Source: Trogon surrucura (taxonomy: Eukaryota; Chordata; Aves; Trogoniformes; Trogonidae). From it: 64,000 nt of DNA. Made by a program: the position numbers and the translations under genes. Position 1 is the stretch's first letter, and every line of letters starts with the position of its first letter. The notes beneath the pieces were generated by a model, which worked only from the letters and a program-made list of their open reading frames with translations, ran no database searches and was not told the origin of the DNA. The DNA lies in contig CM036619.1 in the NCBI GenBank assembly GCA_020746105.1, positions 53,986,635 through 54,050,634 of the forward strand, written 5' to 3'. Positions 1 to 17,159 of the stretch are shown here, piece after piece.

Positions 1-2801
1 GGGGAGAACATTGTGAGGACAAGGATGTGGGACAAAGATCCCTGGACTTTTGATAGTCCAGGAAAATAATCTCAATGTTTCTGGTTTAGCTGGATTTTTA
101 CATTTTTGTAATAAATGCCATTTTGAAATAAAGATTGCTATATAGATAAAATACCTCTTTCTTTTGTGAAGAAAGACATTTCTGTTGTGCATTTACAAAT
201 GCATGTCTGCTAATTGTATTTTACGTGCAGTTGCAAATCAAGCAGGAAAATTCATTTTCATAGTGTTTTGTTTGGTGTCACACATCTCTGAGATGCTCTT
301 AGCAGTATATGCTGGTATCCTTAAAAACACAGCTGTAGAAATATCTTCCCTTACGTTTTTCAAGTGGAATCTGACTGGTGTGACTAGTTAGCCAAACTAG
401 GGAGCTAGGGAGGATTGTTAAAATTGCCTAATGACCACCAGAGAACACTTAAGCAGATATCAGTATTAAAAGAAAATAAAAGCTAGGCATGCTAAGTTTT
501 TTAGCGATATTTTCATGTCAAAGTTTGCAGTCCTGTTTGATAAGGTTTTTATGTTGGCAGTAAGTGGAAATTGGGCATTATTTTTTTTCCCCTTCTGTTG
601 AAGGAAGCTTTCACAATGGAATCTCAGCTACCTGGCACTACATGGCCAGGAAATCCACACAAAGGTTTATTGTTCTGCAGTTAATGCATTTGCATGTGAG
701 AATGTGAGTGAAGTCAGTCTGTGAATTAACTTAGTAAAGCCCTATACGTGCTTAAGTCCCTTCCACTTTTTAAAAGATCATACACATTGCTCAGCTACAT
801 TGGTAAGATGGTCTTTAAGCAAGCAAAAATCATTCATTCAAAATCAGCTGTGCTGATGCTGTTATCTCAAATATGAAGAGGAAAGTTCTCTTAGTTCCTA
901 GCATGCCCATGTGCTTCCATGTGTCTCATTTTCTTGGCTAAAGCAAGCTGAAAAGTATAAGGGGAATTTATCTTACCTACATATTTATCAATTAATGTGA
1001 TGCTTTTTCTCCAGAAACCGTGCCCTGAGCTACTTCACGTGACATAGAAGACACCAAGGGGTGGGAATTGTACTTCAGCTTGTTAAAGGGCTTGGAAAAG
1101 CTGAGACAACATACACTGTAAGGAGGGTTTATCTCATGCCCCATGTGGTAGCGCAAAGGCTTGGTTAGAAGGCGAGGACAGGGAGCTGTATTAATGTAAG
1201 GATACCAACTTGGAAAGATGTTACTGGCAATTTCCATGTCTAACAATGGCATTCCCAGTTCAGCTTTCCCTAGTATCTGTATTGTTAGGTAGGAGAGCAA
1301 GTGAGCACAAACCCCTTAACTGCTGGAAGGCTACGAGACCTACAGACCCATCCAAGAGCCTATATAAGAGCAGCAAATGCGTTTTGTAACCAGAAGGAAT
1401 GTCCAGACAGCTGAGGTTGCGTGCCGAGGGCTGTAGGGATGTGTCATCAGTAATCCACTTCCAAAAATAAAAATAACTTTGGTCACTGAAACAGCTCAAG
1501 ATTGTGATGACTTAGACTTAGCATTTTGCAGTCAAAATCTTGGAACCCAATATTTTCTCCCTTGGGATTCATATATAATGGTCTCCAAGCTCTACCTGAA
1601 ACTAAGCTTATGATGACGAACTATTTTTCATAGGCTGATGCACACATTTAATAGTCTTGTATCTACAGTGATAGATAGTGCCCTGTGAAGCACTGTTGAA
1701 AAGCAGTGATTTATTTTTATGTGACTCATTTACCCTGTTCTAAGGCTACATCCGCAAAGGTCACGCTGAAGCCAAAGAGTTATTGTAACTGCACAGGAAA
1801 CCTCCACAGAGGACCAACCACCTTTGTGTGAGATGCTGCCAACATGTGCTTGCCTGCTGCTTTTTGGTTTTTTCCCCCCTTCCTCTGACTGTTGCTGGAG
1901 ATACTGGCAATATGCAGCATTTTAACCACTTGGGATACACTTGTTTCTTCATGCTGCATTTAAGCAAATAAAATCACCTTTTATCACATAGCAATCAGAT
2001 GACTAAAGCGTTTCACAGTATGAAGTCAACTTAATATACTGGCTCAGCAACTAACTGATGTCACAGAGGTGGTGGTTTTACACTGAAGTAAGGATCTATT
2101 TCACCACTGACCTAACTTTAGATCGCTTGTTTCCAGGATCACTATCATATGTTGAGAAACAAAATGTAATGTAGGGGCCCCATCCTGGCACGGCCTCAGT
2201 AACGGCCTTTGTGTCCTGCCCAGTGCATTTGTTCCAAAAGCTGGAAAATACCTTAAATCTAGTCATCACATGCTTCTTGTGGCTGCGACCTTTTCTTGTT
2301 TGGAATGTTACAAACCTATTATTTGGTATGTTCCCGGGGAGTTTCAAACGGCAATGAATAGCTCTTTCACCGTACTGATGGCATTCAGACAATGTAAGTC
2401 CAAATAACGGGCGAGTAACAACCACAGTAGAGTCAAGAACAATTTAGACAGCAGCAGTTAATCTGCAGGCTGCCCATGTAGCCATGCTCCTATTTTGGGC
2501 TGCTGACTTTATTTTTCAAACTCCACTGTCATTTTCAGATAACCTCCTCCTTTGGAAAAAATATTTAAGGTGACAGAAACCCAGAAACAGATTAGAGAAG
2601 GCACGAACAAGATAGAGGCAAAAAGAAATCAGTAAATGCCTCTCAAAATGCAGCTTAAAAAATAAGTTACCATGAAATGTTGAAAAGCAATACTAGGAAA
2701 AACATTCCACACAGATCATTTTTGTTGTGGTCTGAGCAGCAAGTCCATAAAGATCACAGTTTCCCCAGACTTTTAATACATGAGATAGACTACTTTTCAT
2801 C

Positions 2802-2827
2802 TTTTTTTTAAAAAAAAAAAAAAAAAA
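2802..2827. repeat. T8-A18 homopolymer tract
   Basis: A run of eight T is followed directly by eighteen A. There is no obvious retrocopy upstream of the A tract, so it is treated as simple low-complexity sequence. Confidence 0.85.
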
Positions 2828-3805
2828 GTGACAGCACATGGCTGCCTTTCCTATTTTCCTCTGCAGCCTGTGGGCCTGTACACACATTGTTCATTTTGAG
2901 TATGAGCAAACTCAGTTGCTGCAGGCAGATGAAGCAAGCAGGCTGCTGCGGTAGCACGCTGTTCAGGAATTCCTGCGCTAGACCTTTTAAAAAACAACTT
3001 GTATTGTAAATTTCAACAAATACAGAAAAATATACCACCAAGGAATGTTTTCAGACCAAATGCGTGATATTCTCTAGAGAGGAGATCGTTGCATCCCAGG
3101 GCTTCAGGGGTGCCGCAGTTTGTATGAATGTACTGCAGCTAAAGGAAGATGTTTCTCAGAAGCATGTAATTATGGAAGAGCAGGACATCAAACTGCCTGC
3201 TGGAAAAGTCAGCCACTTGCTGCACGCAGACCCCTCTTCTACGCAGCCGTGATTTCATCCCCCAGTAAACCAGCCTTCGCCTTTGGTAAAGCTTGGAGGT
3301 CAGTTACAAGTACCAGAGGATTTTTTTCCCTTATGAATGTTGTGGGCCTAGCTCCTTGGGAGTTAAAAGGCAGTATTTCACAACAATGTCCAGCTTCTGT
3401 CCAGCATATTCAAGTGAGAGGGCAGAAAATGAAGCCTGTGTGCCCTGTCTTAGTATTTGCTAGAACAGAGCTGGCATCAGACACGGGTAACTTGAGCCTT
3501 GACTTCGCATTGCATCTAACAGATAGTGGGTGGGACCCTTTCCCCCTCTATCAAATCTTTCTTCCTTCATTTGTGAGCTAACCATCTCTAACACAATAGG
3601 TTATATACTGGTGACATATTAGCATCCCACAAGAAGCGTGCTGATTTTGAAATTGCCAACCAAACTTGCACTAGCATCAGCTAATAAGAAAACTGCTAAC
3701 AGCTTACTTTTTACGTTGAGCACCTGACTAAAGATGCTCCTTCTTGTTTTCTGGGGTTTTTTTTAAATACCATTTTAGGCCTTCAGACAAATATTAAGCA
3801 AATAT

Positions 3806-3877
3806 GTATTAACATACAAATATTACTTACAATATTCTGTATTAACACACAAATACTATGTATTAACATACATATTG
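3806..3877. repeat. Degenerate AT-rich direct repeats
   Basis: Three imperfect copies of a motif resembling GTATTAACATACAAATA start at 3806, 3839 and 3860. The spacing is irregular (33 and 21 bases). This is probably a decayed minisatellite or low-complexity DNA. Confidence 0.5.
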
Positions 3878-6800
3878 TCAGATAGATACAAACACTAATT
3901 TAATGTGCCAGGGGAGGGCACGTAGGTATGTCTTCTAACTCAGAATACCTTATCAAGACTTATTTTTGCATTTAACTTATAAACATTATGGAATCGTGGT
4001 GTCTGGAAATATTTCTGCTTAAAACTAGTCCAAAACAGGGAGAAAAACCCACAAATATTTGGCTAAAATTATTGCAACTTGCCATCTGGGATAAAAAACA
4101 AGTGATGGACATACAGCATCAGTAGCAGTACAGTGACTTCTTTCTCACAGAGAACAGGTAGCAAGAGACAAAAATATAGCGGGAATCAACAGCACTGAAT
4201 GTATTTTTCAACTTTTTCTTCTTTTTAAAAAAATTTGTGCTCTTTTATGCACAAAGGACATCAGACTTGGGAATGCAAGAGCACCTTGTCTCTCGAGTCC
4301 AGCGCCTTGAGAGTCCATCGAACACGTTTCAGTGCCCATTCATACAGTGATCAAACTGCAGACTTAAATAATTATATTGAGGTTTTTATTTTTCCCTTGT
4401 TTTATAACACCTTAGAGACTGACTTTATTTTATTTATGTTCCATTACATTTCTCTGCTTTGTCCTTGGCCCTGGCATATTGTCATACGATGCTCTAGAGA
4501 ACTTAGGTTCTTGCCTTTTCCTCAGCTATGCACCTTGGGAGTTATGAAAGAGTCAAAACAAAACTATTTCTCATTTTCAATATGAAGAAAGAATACATCT
4601 TTCTTCTATACGTTCTCTGAGAGCCTTTATTCATGCTTCAGCATCTACACTGTGACAGGGACCAGCTGGGAAAGCAGTAACTTACCACTTTCATTCATGA
4701 GATCTTTGAAGGAGAAAAGGGAATACCTCACAGCCAGTTAGAAGTCTTGCTCCGAGACCCTCCAAGAGACCCAAGCAAAGTTGTGCATTCAGAATCCCTT
4801 CTTTCACTTATGACTTCTCAAACGTTTTCCCTGTGCATCCCAGTGCCTGGCCTATTTTTGGAGAAATTTCCAAACAACCCTGGGACACTCTCAGCATCAC
4901 AAAAACAATGACTTTCACTCTGACGGATACAGCACTGCACTTGAGATAGCATGATACAGACAACAGATGCCAGCTGGAATCAGGGAAGAAGGGGTGGAAA
5001 GGCAGAGGCATGAGCCAAAATATTAGGTGAAGCAACTGACAGTCAAAATGCTTTTGTTAAATGACTGTTTTGACCTAGAACTGTCTTACATGGATATATT
5101 TAACTTTGATTGTGCTGTCAATACTTAAGCTCTGCAAGTAGCATTTGCTACTTTTGTTGAACAGTGATAATATCACTCAGAAAAATCTCTTAACTGGCAA
5201 AACCATTCAACTTCCACACATTTTTAATTCTTAATTCAATGTGAAAATCACAAATAATGCTTTTTCATCTAGTCTCCTTTTTTTATACTCCTTTGTTTCC
5301 TATGTGTAACCTAAGTCTTACTTCTATCACGACCAAGGGTATGGAATTGCCTGTGTACAGGAAAAATTACCTAAATGGGACTCTGCGATGGCTGATAGAA
5401 TGACGCAAGATTCTCTAGAAGCAAAAGTAACATGAAAGAGGTGGATACACAATTCAGCCTTAGCATTTCTCCCAGTACGAAATCTAGAGTATCAAATAAA
5501 AATAGGAAGGTCAAAAATTAGTAAGGTGAAGTTCTTTATGCAGCAAATAGCAACCTTGCAAAGGTATCCAAAAACACCTGCAAAGGATATTGTGGATGCT
5601 AAATTTACATCAATTCAAGGACTACATATTAGGGAAGCTCAAAAAAAGTAGTTCATTCTGAATTCCTAAGTGCCACATCTGGCTCAAAGTGGCTTACTCC
5701 TCCACGAGTTAAACACAGTAAAGTTTAGGAGAATTCTGGGAGGATACCACAGGCCCGGATACTTTTGCTTCCCTCAGTACCTGCATATGGCCACTGCTGC
5801 TATTCTTCCCTTAAGAATAGGCTAAAAGCACCCAGTGCTCTCTTCAAGAAGAGGAAGTATACAGAAGAGATTAAAAAAAAAACCCCAAAATGTGATGATT
5901 CCAAGTTTCAGGGGAAAAAAAAACCCAAAACATTCCAAAAAACTCCCAACAATAAAATCCTCCAGGGACCTGCTAGGGGAGACCTCACAGCATCTATTAT
6001 TTGTTCAAGGTATTCAAGGGGCCAGTAGACACATCCCAGTGGTGGCTCCACCTAGGAATGCAAAAAGCAGGAAGAGCACCCAGCTGCTGGCCTTCCCCTT
6101 CCCCACTTTACAGGCCAATTCTGACTTCCTGAAAATTCAGGGTGAGACCTGACAATCTCATTTAACCCCAACTTTGTGGTTGTCACCTTCTTAGGAGGCA
6201 GCAAGATCTGAACATTGAGCAAAACCCCAGCCTAAGCAATCCTGACAGGCTTGCTCTGCTCCTCACTCTTGTGTATGGACAAATGCAGGTGCTGGGGACG
6301 ATTCTGGCAATTTTTTTTTCACATTGCAGTGAGCAAGTGGTACACTATGACCACACACAAACAGACCAGTCCCCTGGGCCCCACCTGTCCGGTGCAGTTG
6401 CCTCTGCGGAGCAGACGGTACAGACACAGTCCGTGGGAACAGCAGCTCACCAAAGGATGGTGAAGACTTGGCTCCTCAATTTCCACATCCAGAACACACA
6501 TCTCTTTACACCTAGGGCACACTGGACTAGGCAGATTCTTACTGTGAGCCAGTGCAGCTGTTCCTGTAGCATTAATGAGATTCAGAAAGAAACATCATAT
6601 GACAGAGATTGATTCTGCTTCACTAAGCAACCAAGTTAATCACAAATATTTGCACTGTCATCATAACTCAGCAGAGCTGGGGAAATGGAGAGAATTAAAC
6701 GAAAGGATAAAAAAGGTTTACTGTAAATTGCTTGCTGTCTGTAACAGCCTTAGAACTCAAATATGAAACATAACTTTGAAGGCTTTTAGACAATTCACAG

Positions 6801-7024
6801 AAAGCAAGCTTGGGAAAACATTTCAACAGCACCAAAGTGTTTGAGTATTTGTCACGGGAAGGATAGGAAAATTATATACATTTTGCTTAAAAGGGTATTT
6901 TCTTAAACAAGACTGACATAAATGAGAAAGAAGATGGGAGTAACGAAGGGGAAAGTAGCAGAAAGAAGAAAACTGAAGGAGTTAAGTGCTCAGCATTTAA
7001 AAAAAAAGGAAGCTATGTTTCAGA

Positions 7025-7834
7025 ATGGATAAATTAATTGCTACTCTGTATGGTTTATGCGGGAAATTGTGGGAAACAAACAAATTTTTGGCCCGCATCC
7101 TTGGACGCGGTAGCGCAAGCATTTGTCCCCCACCCACCGAACAAAGGCTGCCTAGAGCTGCAGCTCATCACCAGGTGGCACTCTGGCCTGGGCCAGCACC
7201 GCCCGAGCACCCAGCCAGCCTCGCCCAGCGTGCAGCCCCGCAACTCCCCGGCCTCCAACGCTCCCGCAGCGCCCGGCCCGCCCGCAGAAGCCGCACAGCG
7301 GCTGCAGAAACGCTGCTCTCCGGACATACCTGGCACCGTGCAGCAGCAAAAGCCCGGATGAACCACTCAGCAGAAGAGCTACCCGCTTCAATGCCGCGCT
7401 TCCCAGAACACGCTCTCCCTAGGATGGGCCTGGGCTGGTTTTTAGGAAGAGCTCGGAGGCCGCCTTCAAGACCAGCCCTGCTGTCCCTGCCATCAGCCGG
7501 CGACCTGCAAGCACAGCTCTCGCTGCCGTCAGGGAGCACCATCGGGGTGCAGAGGAGTCTGTGTCCTCCAGCAAGGAGCCTGCATCCTCCAGAAACAGCC
7601 CGCGGCTTCACTGCACTCTCAGGAACAGCCTGGAAGGCAGCAGGAGATGGGATTACAGCCACACTCTTCTCCAGCAACAGCCAGGGATGCACGGTCAGAG
7701 CAAACCAAGAACTGTTGAAGGCTGCGGGCAGCTCACGGGTACCATCCTCACGGAGCATCCTCTCCAGAGGGAGGTTTCAACAGCAGAAACAAAGTCCTGT
7801 TCACCTGAGAGAGCATCACAACACATCTTCTTAA
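7025..7834 (+). other. 269-codon reading frame in a CpG-rich patch, coding status doubtful
   Basis: An uninterrupted frame runs from ATG 7025 to a stop ending at 7834. The GC-rich part at about 7085-7560 is dense in CpG, which lowers the chance of stop codons in every frame. The minus strand over the same interval is also open for almost 200 codons, a sign of composition rather than coding. The predicted product is rich in Ala, Pro, Ser and Arg and has no recognised domain, signal peptide or membrane segment. A good minus-strand splice donor (CCAG|GTATGT, donor GT at 7328-7329) sits inside the patch, so a non-coding transcript start is an alternative. I regard it as a minor CpG island about 2 kb upstream of the MYL12B promoter. 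Confidence 0.2.
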
Positions 7835-9400
7835 TTAAGAACTGAAGCACAAGCTAACATATTCACAAAAAAAAGACTTTTTTTTTCCTTTAAGTTTTAT
7901 GTCAATGAGTAAAACAGTGTTCTCCAAATACTGTTCTCCAAAGAGGCAAAACAATTCATTTTTTTCCCCTTTAAATTTCTTTAGTGCAATAATGGAATCA
8001 TGAATCCTAGAATCAAGTAAAATAAAGCCATTTGTAAAAGCATTATATAGATCTACATGGCACGGAAAATGCTCTGCATTTAACGACTTCTCATTCCATT
8101 ATGATATGACACACTGGACACAAAATTTTTAAGAGAGACATAGACAATTTCATCAGCAAGCACTGATCTCATGCTGGGTGAGTCATTAGTTACAGTACCT
8201 ATTCTCACATTTCAAAAGTTAAACACTGGGAACAACATACACCTGACAGGTTTCCTCCAACACCTTTTTAATAGCATGAAAACAAATACAGAGTAACATG
8301 TTTGCAGCAGTAGTTCAGTTTAAAGTAACTGATGAAAGGATTTTTAATTAACATATCAAGTAACTATTTTCATAATTAAATTTCAACACAATTCAGTTGT
8401 TGAAGATTATCACAGAGTATTTTATTAACTCTATTACTATCTTGGTGTTTCTACTGGTTTTCTGCCCACTCACACTTTGCATATAATTATCCTGAAACTA
8501 TGAACCATGTCTAGTAAGTACAGAGGATATTTTCCCCTATACCTTTTCCATACCTTTTCTATAAGCATGCTCTCAATTCATCACAATTTAATATTTTCTC
8601 CATTGCATTTTGAGGCAAGTTTTAGAAGAGTGATATTAAAATTCATTGAGCGAATATTCCTATGAGCTCATTAGGCCAGATTCTCAGAATTCATAAAATA
8701 ACTCTTGTGGTTTGAGGGGAGGGCAGTAAAAGAAAGTTGGGCCTAAAAGGCAATTGAAGTGTTTCGCTTCCAATTTGGGACAACTGCTTCCTAAAGCCCA
8801 AGTGACTTATAGGAGACTTCAACATGAAAAATGTAAATAAGCATTCCGTTCAGAAAAATTTCACAAATGCAGAAGTGGTCATGGGCTAAACCCAAACTGC
8901 TTCTGAAGTGACTTCAGACCCTTTGCTCCGGGAAACACTAAAAAGAGCTTTTAACACAATTTCTTTGCAATCCTACATCAGTAAATGAAGAAAGCAAAAC
9001 AACAAAAAAAATGGTGTTAACCCTTGCAATGTTTTCGTGAAGAAAATACAAACAAGAACAAGTCCTCCAAGGGTCTCAAAATCCCTGGCTGTGAAAAGTG
9101 TTAGGTCTTGTTCATGCAGAGTACTCATTTAGAAGACGCAAACTTGCAAACTACAACTTTTTCCAATCCCTGAGGCGAAGGGTGAAGAAGGAATGCGGGG
9201 ACAACACCTTCCGCTTTACTACGGGCAGTATCCGCTACCAAACGATCAGGCTTCGTCTCCTTCACTGCTGTGACACCATGAACCTGTTTAACTCCGCGCC
9301 CGCCTGCTGAGGCTTCAGGAACACGGACGAAACTCCTCCGTCAGGACGATACATGAAAACTAAGCACACGGGGCAATAACTGGAAGAAGGCCTCCAGAGC
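7835..9400. other. Intergenic sequence, nothing recognised
   Basis: AT-rich DNA without a supported exon, repeat family or RNA gene. CpG content begins to rise after about 9180 toward the MYL12B promoter island. Confidence 0.6.
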
Positions 9401-9419
9401 TACATTTCCCACCTCTCAA

Positions 9420-10200
9420 ACCAACCGCCCAGGGCCGATGCTGGCGCCCGGCTGACCCCAGCCCGGCGCCGCCCGTCTGTACCCCTGGATCTCAAGAGTA
9501 AAAGCGGCGTTTTTAAAGGCAGGTCGGATTTATCCTTCCTCGGTCAGCTTTCCGGGCTCTCCCCAGACCAGCATCCCCAGCCTCAGGGCCGACTCACCTC
9601 CCTCCATTCCTTCTTCCCCGCTGCCCGGCACCTGCAGGCGGCGCCCAGGGTACCGAGCACCGGCCGCTTCCCCCCGGGCTGCGCCAACGCTGCCGGAGCT
9701 GGGGGGAGGAAGGGAGGAGCGGCTGCGGGGCCGTGCCGAGCCAGCCGCCCCGAGGAGGCGAAGCGCCCGTCGTCCTTAAGGCAAAAGGGCTTTGCTGCCG
9801 TTTCGCCGCCCTCCACCGCTCCTGCCGCCGCCGCCCGCTGCCGTCTCGCTGCTCCGTCCCCCCCCCACCTGCCGCTGTCGGGAAGGCGATGGTTTCTCCG
9901 GGAAGCGGCGCCGCTGCCCCGTCCTCCTCCTCTTTCTGCGCCTTGTCTCCTGCCGCGTCCCCGCAGCGACCGAGGTTTGAGAAGCGGGGGGTGTTGTCCG
10001 GTTGCTGTCGGGGGGGTGGGGGAAGTGTTCTGAGGGGCGGGAACGGGCTGAGGAGAGAGTGATCGCTGGGAGACGCCTTCGAACGGCAGCGACCGTTGGC
10101 GGCAGCCGCTGGGTCCCCTGCTGCCGCTGCTGCTGCTGCTGCTGCGGGAGGCAATGGCGCCGGGGCCTCCCTACCCCGCCTCAGCCGGCAGCCTGGTTGT
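9420..10200 (+). promoter_or_regulatory. CpG island, likely MYL12B promoter and non-coding first exon
   Basis: Sequence here is very rich in G+C and CpG compared with both flanks, and it lies 0.8-1.5 kb upstream of the first coding exon of the light chain gene. Vertebrate MYL12 genes have a non-coding first exon in a CpG island, so this is the expected promoter. No TATA box was seen, in keeping with a housekeeping-type promoter. One possible first-exon donor is GAG|GTTTGA (exon end at 9974); several other GT sites are possible and the transcription start cannot be fixed by eye. A CACGTG E-box lies just downstream near 10213. Confidence 0.75.
10118..10145 (+). repeat. (CTG)n-type trinucleotide repeat
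   Basis: About nine CTG units with one CCG interruption lie at the downstream edge of the MYL12B CpG island, probably in intron 1 or the 5' UTR. The tract is short and not obviously unstable. Confidence 0.8.
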
Positions 10201-10943
10201 CTTCAGGTCGCAGCCACGTGTGGTTAAAGTCGAAAAAGGGCTGCTTTAAGTGCGAGTTAGTCTTTTTCCCTTTCTGCTTAAAGCAGGAGTCGGCTTTCAG
10301 GTATGGCAGAGCTGTAGTGTATTTCAGGGAAAATTAAGTGCATAAAAGTAAGTGGGACGCCAGACAGGACTCGCTGGTGTGAGCAGAAATATACCTTGCA
10401 CAGTTGTCTACTAGTTTTTCGGGTGTTTTAAATAGTAGGAGGCAAGGAAGGGACAGAGACCCATCATTATTATACAAAATAGCAACTTCTTACTCCTGTC
10501 AGGTGCCAAGTAGAGGTGCCTCAGAGTTTGTTCAGGTGAGCTGAGTTGTGTTTCTCTTTCCCCGACTTCTTGATATTACACACAGTTATTGTATGACACG
10601 TATCCCTACAGAGCTTCTTCCACAGGCCGAGTTCCCTTTCTGCAGGTGCATTTATCGAGAAGGGATTCCAGACAAAATCTGTCCCTTTGAGGACGGAAGT
10701 TCAAGTTTAACTCAGGTCTTCTTTTAGTGACTTTTTTAATTTAAGAGTCTGTCTTTCAGTTGTTCGTATTTTCGGTTTTTTTCTTTCTTAATTCAGGAAA
10801 TATCTTCTGATGAGAGAAAATGGAAGTGTGTTAGGTAGATGTATTCTATCTGTGAGCTTTAATGTTAAAACTTAGTATAGGTAGGGTTTTTTTAGTCCTA
10901 ACTCTGATCTCATTGTATTTACCATATTTACTTCTCTCCCTAG

Positions 10944-15316
<4,373 letters not shown>

Positions 15317-15646
15317 ACAAATCTCTGGATACCTGAAGATAGCTCCCCCGCGCCCTCTCTCTATCCACATTAATTTTATTTCTCAGGATCTGTTTTTTCT
15401 TTTTTTCTTGTTGGAACCTTTTGCATACATTTTAGCATTCCATTTTTTTCCTCTGTGGACTCTGGGGCTGCTCAGGCACACCTGCACCTTTGTAATAAGA
15501 CTGGAAATGGGCAGGAAGAGAGGGGAGCTTACAATGATAGAGATTTAGGGACAAAGATCAGTCAGTGAGGGTGGAGGCCCAGGTGAAAATGTCAGTGCTA
15601 CTCATTCCAGCTAGATTAATTTTAGATTTTAAATTGTAACTTTTCA

Positions 15647-15652
15647 AATAAA
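15647..15652 (+). terminator. Proximal poly(A) signal AATAAA of MYL12B
   Basis: A canonical hexamer 331 bases after the stop codon, with T/GT-rich sequence downstream. It is the first canonical signal in the 3' UTR. Confidence 0.7.
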
Positions 15653-16584
15653 ACACTGCTATATTAAGTACATCATTAAAAAATTTGTACTAGAAGTGGA
15701 CTGTAATTGTACCTGTAAATACTTCTGTTAACTATTTTTGCCTTAAAAATGAAGCATAAGTCACTTAAGCATACTGATATTTGTACTTCAGCGACTGAGC
15801 CCTTACTACTGTGAGCATATACAATGAAGAAATGCCCGTTCTGCAGATTTTAGTGCATTGTAAATTAGTGATTTCTGTCCAAGACTTGCACATTAAATCT
15901 TGTTCATGTAATTAAGGGGGTACTTTACCACCTTAGCGTCTCCATTTCTTCACACTGAGCATAATACCAATACTGCTTGTTTACAAACTTAAGTGGTGAA
16001 TTCTAGTGTTTTCTTAAAAAAAGTTGCAGTGTGTGAGTAGAGTGCTTGAGTGATGCGTCTGACAATATAGTAATGCAGGACTGACAATGTAGAATTCATT
16101 ACATTTCATTGCAACTGTTTATTTTCTTCTCTCTTCCTGTCTTTTTTTAAAGCACACTGAGAATGGGGCTGGATGAAGAAGGATGGTCCTTTTTTTTTTT
16201 CCTCCTGAAAATGTTAATCTTGCTTTCCAAATGAAACAATATACAATGTATATTTAGGAGCTTGTCCTGTGAGCAGTGCTTTGGGTGTGTGAGAGGGAGG
16301 CATTCCTTTCTGTTCCATTTCTCATATCCTTTAGTTCTTGCAGTATGGAATGTGTAGCAGATTTGCTACAGTAGTCTGAAGCAACTTTGCCATAATGCGA
16401 ATACTTGTGGCTCTGGTTTTTTGGTCTTGAGAGAAAGGGTGATCACAGCTGCTGCTGTCACTTCTAGGAATTACATTGTTATCCCTCCATAGTTATGTAG
16501 AATTTACGTTATACAAAATTAAGAAATGTCATTTTGCTGAGAGCGTTTTGCTGTTTCTTGGCTGCTATTGTGAACTGAACTTCT

Positions 16585-16590
16585 AATAAA
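16585..16590 (+). terminator. Distal poly(A) signal AATAAA, candidate for a long MYL12B 3' UTR
   Basis: A canonical hexamer followed about 20-30 bases later by T/G-rich sequence (TTATTTGTTTTGG). A second hexamer at 16685-16690 is a weaker alternative. Confidence 0.5.
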
Positions 16591-16979
16591 TTTTATTAGA
16601 GGACAGTGATTATTTGTTTTGGAAAGACACTGTTCTTTCATGAGTAACCCACCACGATTGTTGTCTTCAGAGAAGGGCAGTGCCAATAAAAGTCATTCTC
16701 CTGATACCTGTAAGAGAAAGCTCTGAAGCTTCTGCTCTACCTCGGTCCGTGATGGCTTTGCAAAAGAATGGGAGTGGTGCGAATGCATCCAGCACCCCAG
16801 GATGCTGACAGCCCGTCTGCAAGGAGATGCTGAAAAACAGGCGGGGAAAATGCTTTCCCAGAAGGCAGAGGAAGCAATCTGAATGCTTCAAAAATAAGTT
16901 TTCTCTCAATACTTACATTTAGAGGGGGCAGAGATAAACTCGAAAAAGACCTTTTGTAAACGGTCAGTGAAACCAATTT

Positions 16980-17150
16980 TGCCGTGTCTGGAGGAGGCGA
17001 AGCCGGCCGGGTCCCCCCGAGCTGAGGAGCGCCCCCCTTCGCTATCCCCCCACAGGCGCCTTCCCGGCTTCGCTGGGAAGGGAGCGGGCCGGGCACTGGA
17101 GGCCGCTATCCAGAGGCATCGGTAGGTGGCGTTACAGCTCCTAGCGCTCA
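16980..17150. promoter_or_regulatory. Small orphan CpG-rich patch
   Basis: About 16 CpG dinucleotides occur within about 170 bases, in otherwise CpG-poor DNA roughly 0.4 kb past the most distal MYL12B poly(A) candidate. No exon with recognised similarity is attached. The short frames across it look compositional. It could be a promoter for an unannotated non-coding RNA, or an enhancer-type CpG patch. Confidence 0.45.
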
Positions 17151-17159
17151 CTTCAGCTA

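Larger units (their letters stand above)
1..7024. other. Intergenic sequence, no gene recognised
   Basis: This stretch is AT-rich with stop codons scattered in all frames. No exon with recognisable protein similarity, no RNA gene and no clear mobile element was seen. The short open frames present (up to about 150 codons) look like chance. In vertebrates a second regulatory light chain gene (MYL12A) often lies just upstream of MYL12B, but no second copy of those exons is visible here. A T8/A18 tract and a small AT-rich degenerate repeat are listed separately. Confidence 0.6.
15317..16610 (+). other. MYL12B: MYL12B 3' untranslated region (proximal and probable distal forms)
   Basis: The region after the stop is AT-rich and lacks coding potential. 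A proximal AATAAA lies at 15647-15652, giving a UTR of about 350 bases. Further AATAAA hexamers lie at 16585-16590 and 16685-16690, which could define a UTR of about 1.3 kb. Which is used cannot be told from sequence. Confidence 0.7.

Noticed and set aside
3120-3581. 153-codon plus-strand frame
   Set aside because: No recognisable similarity, no promoter-like context and ordinary intergenic composition.
9594-10154. Long frames on both strands in the MYL12B CpG island
   Set aside because: Open on both strands because of GC composition; position fits promoter and 5' UTR.
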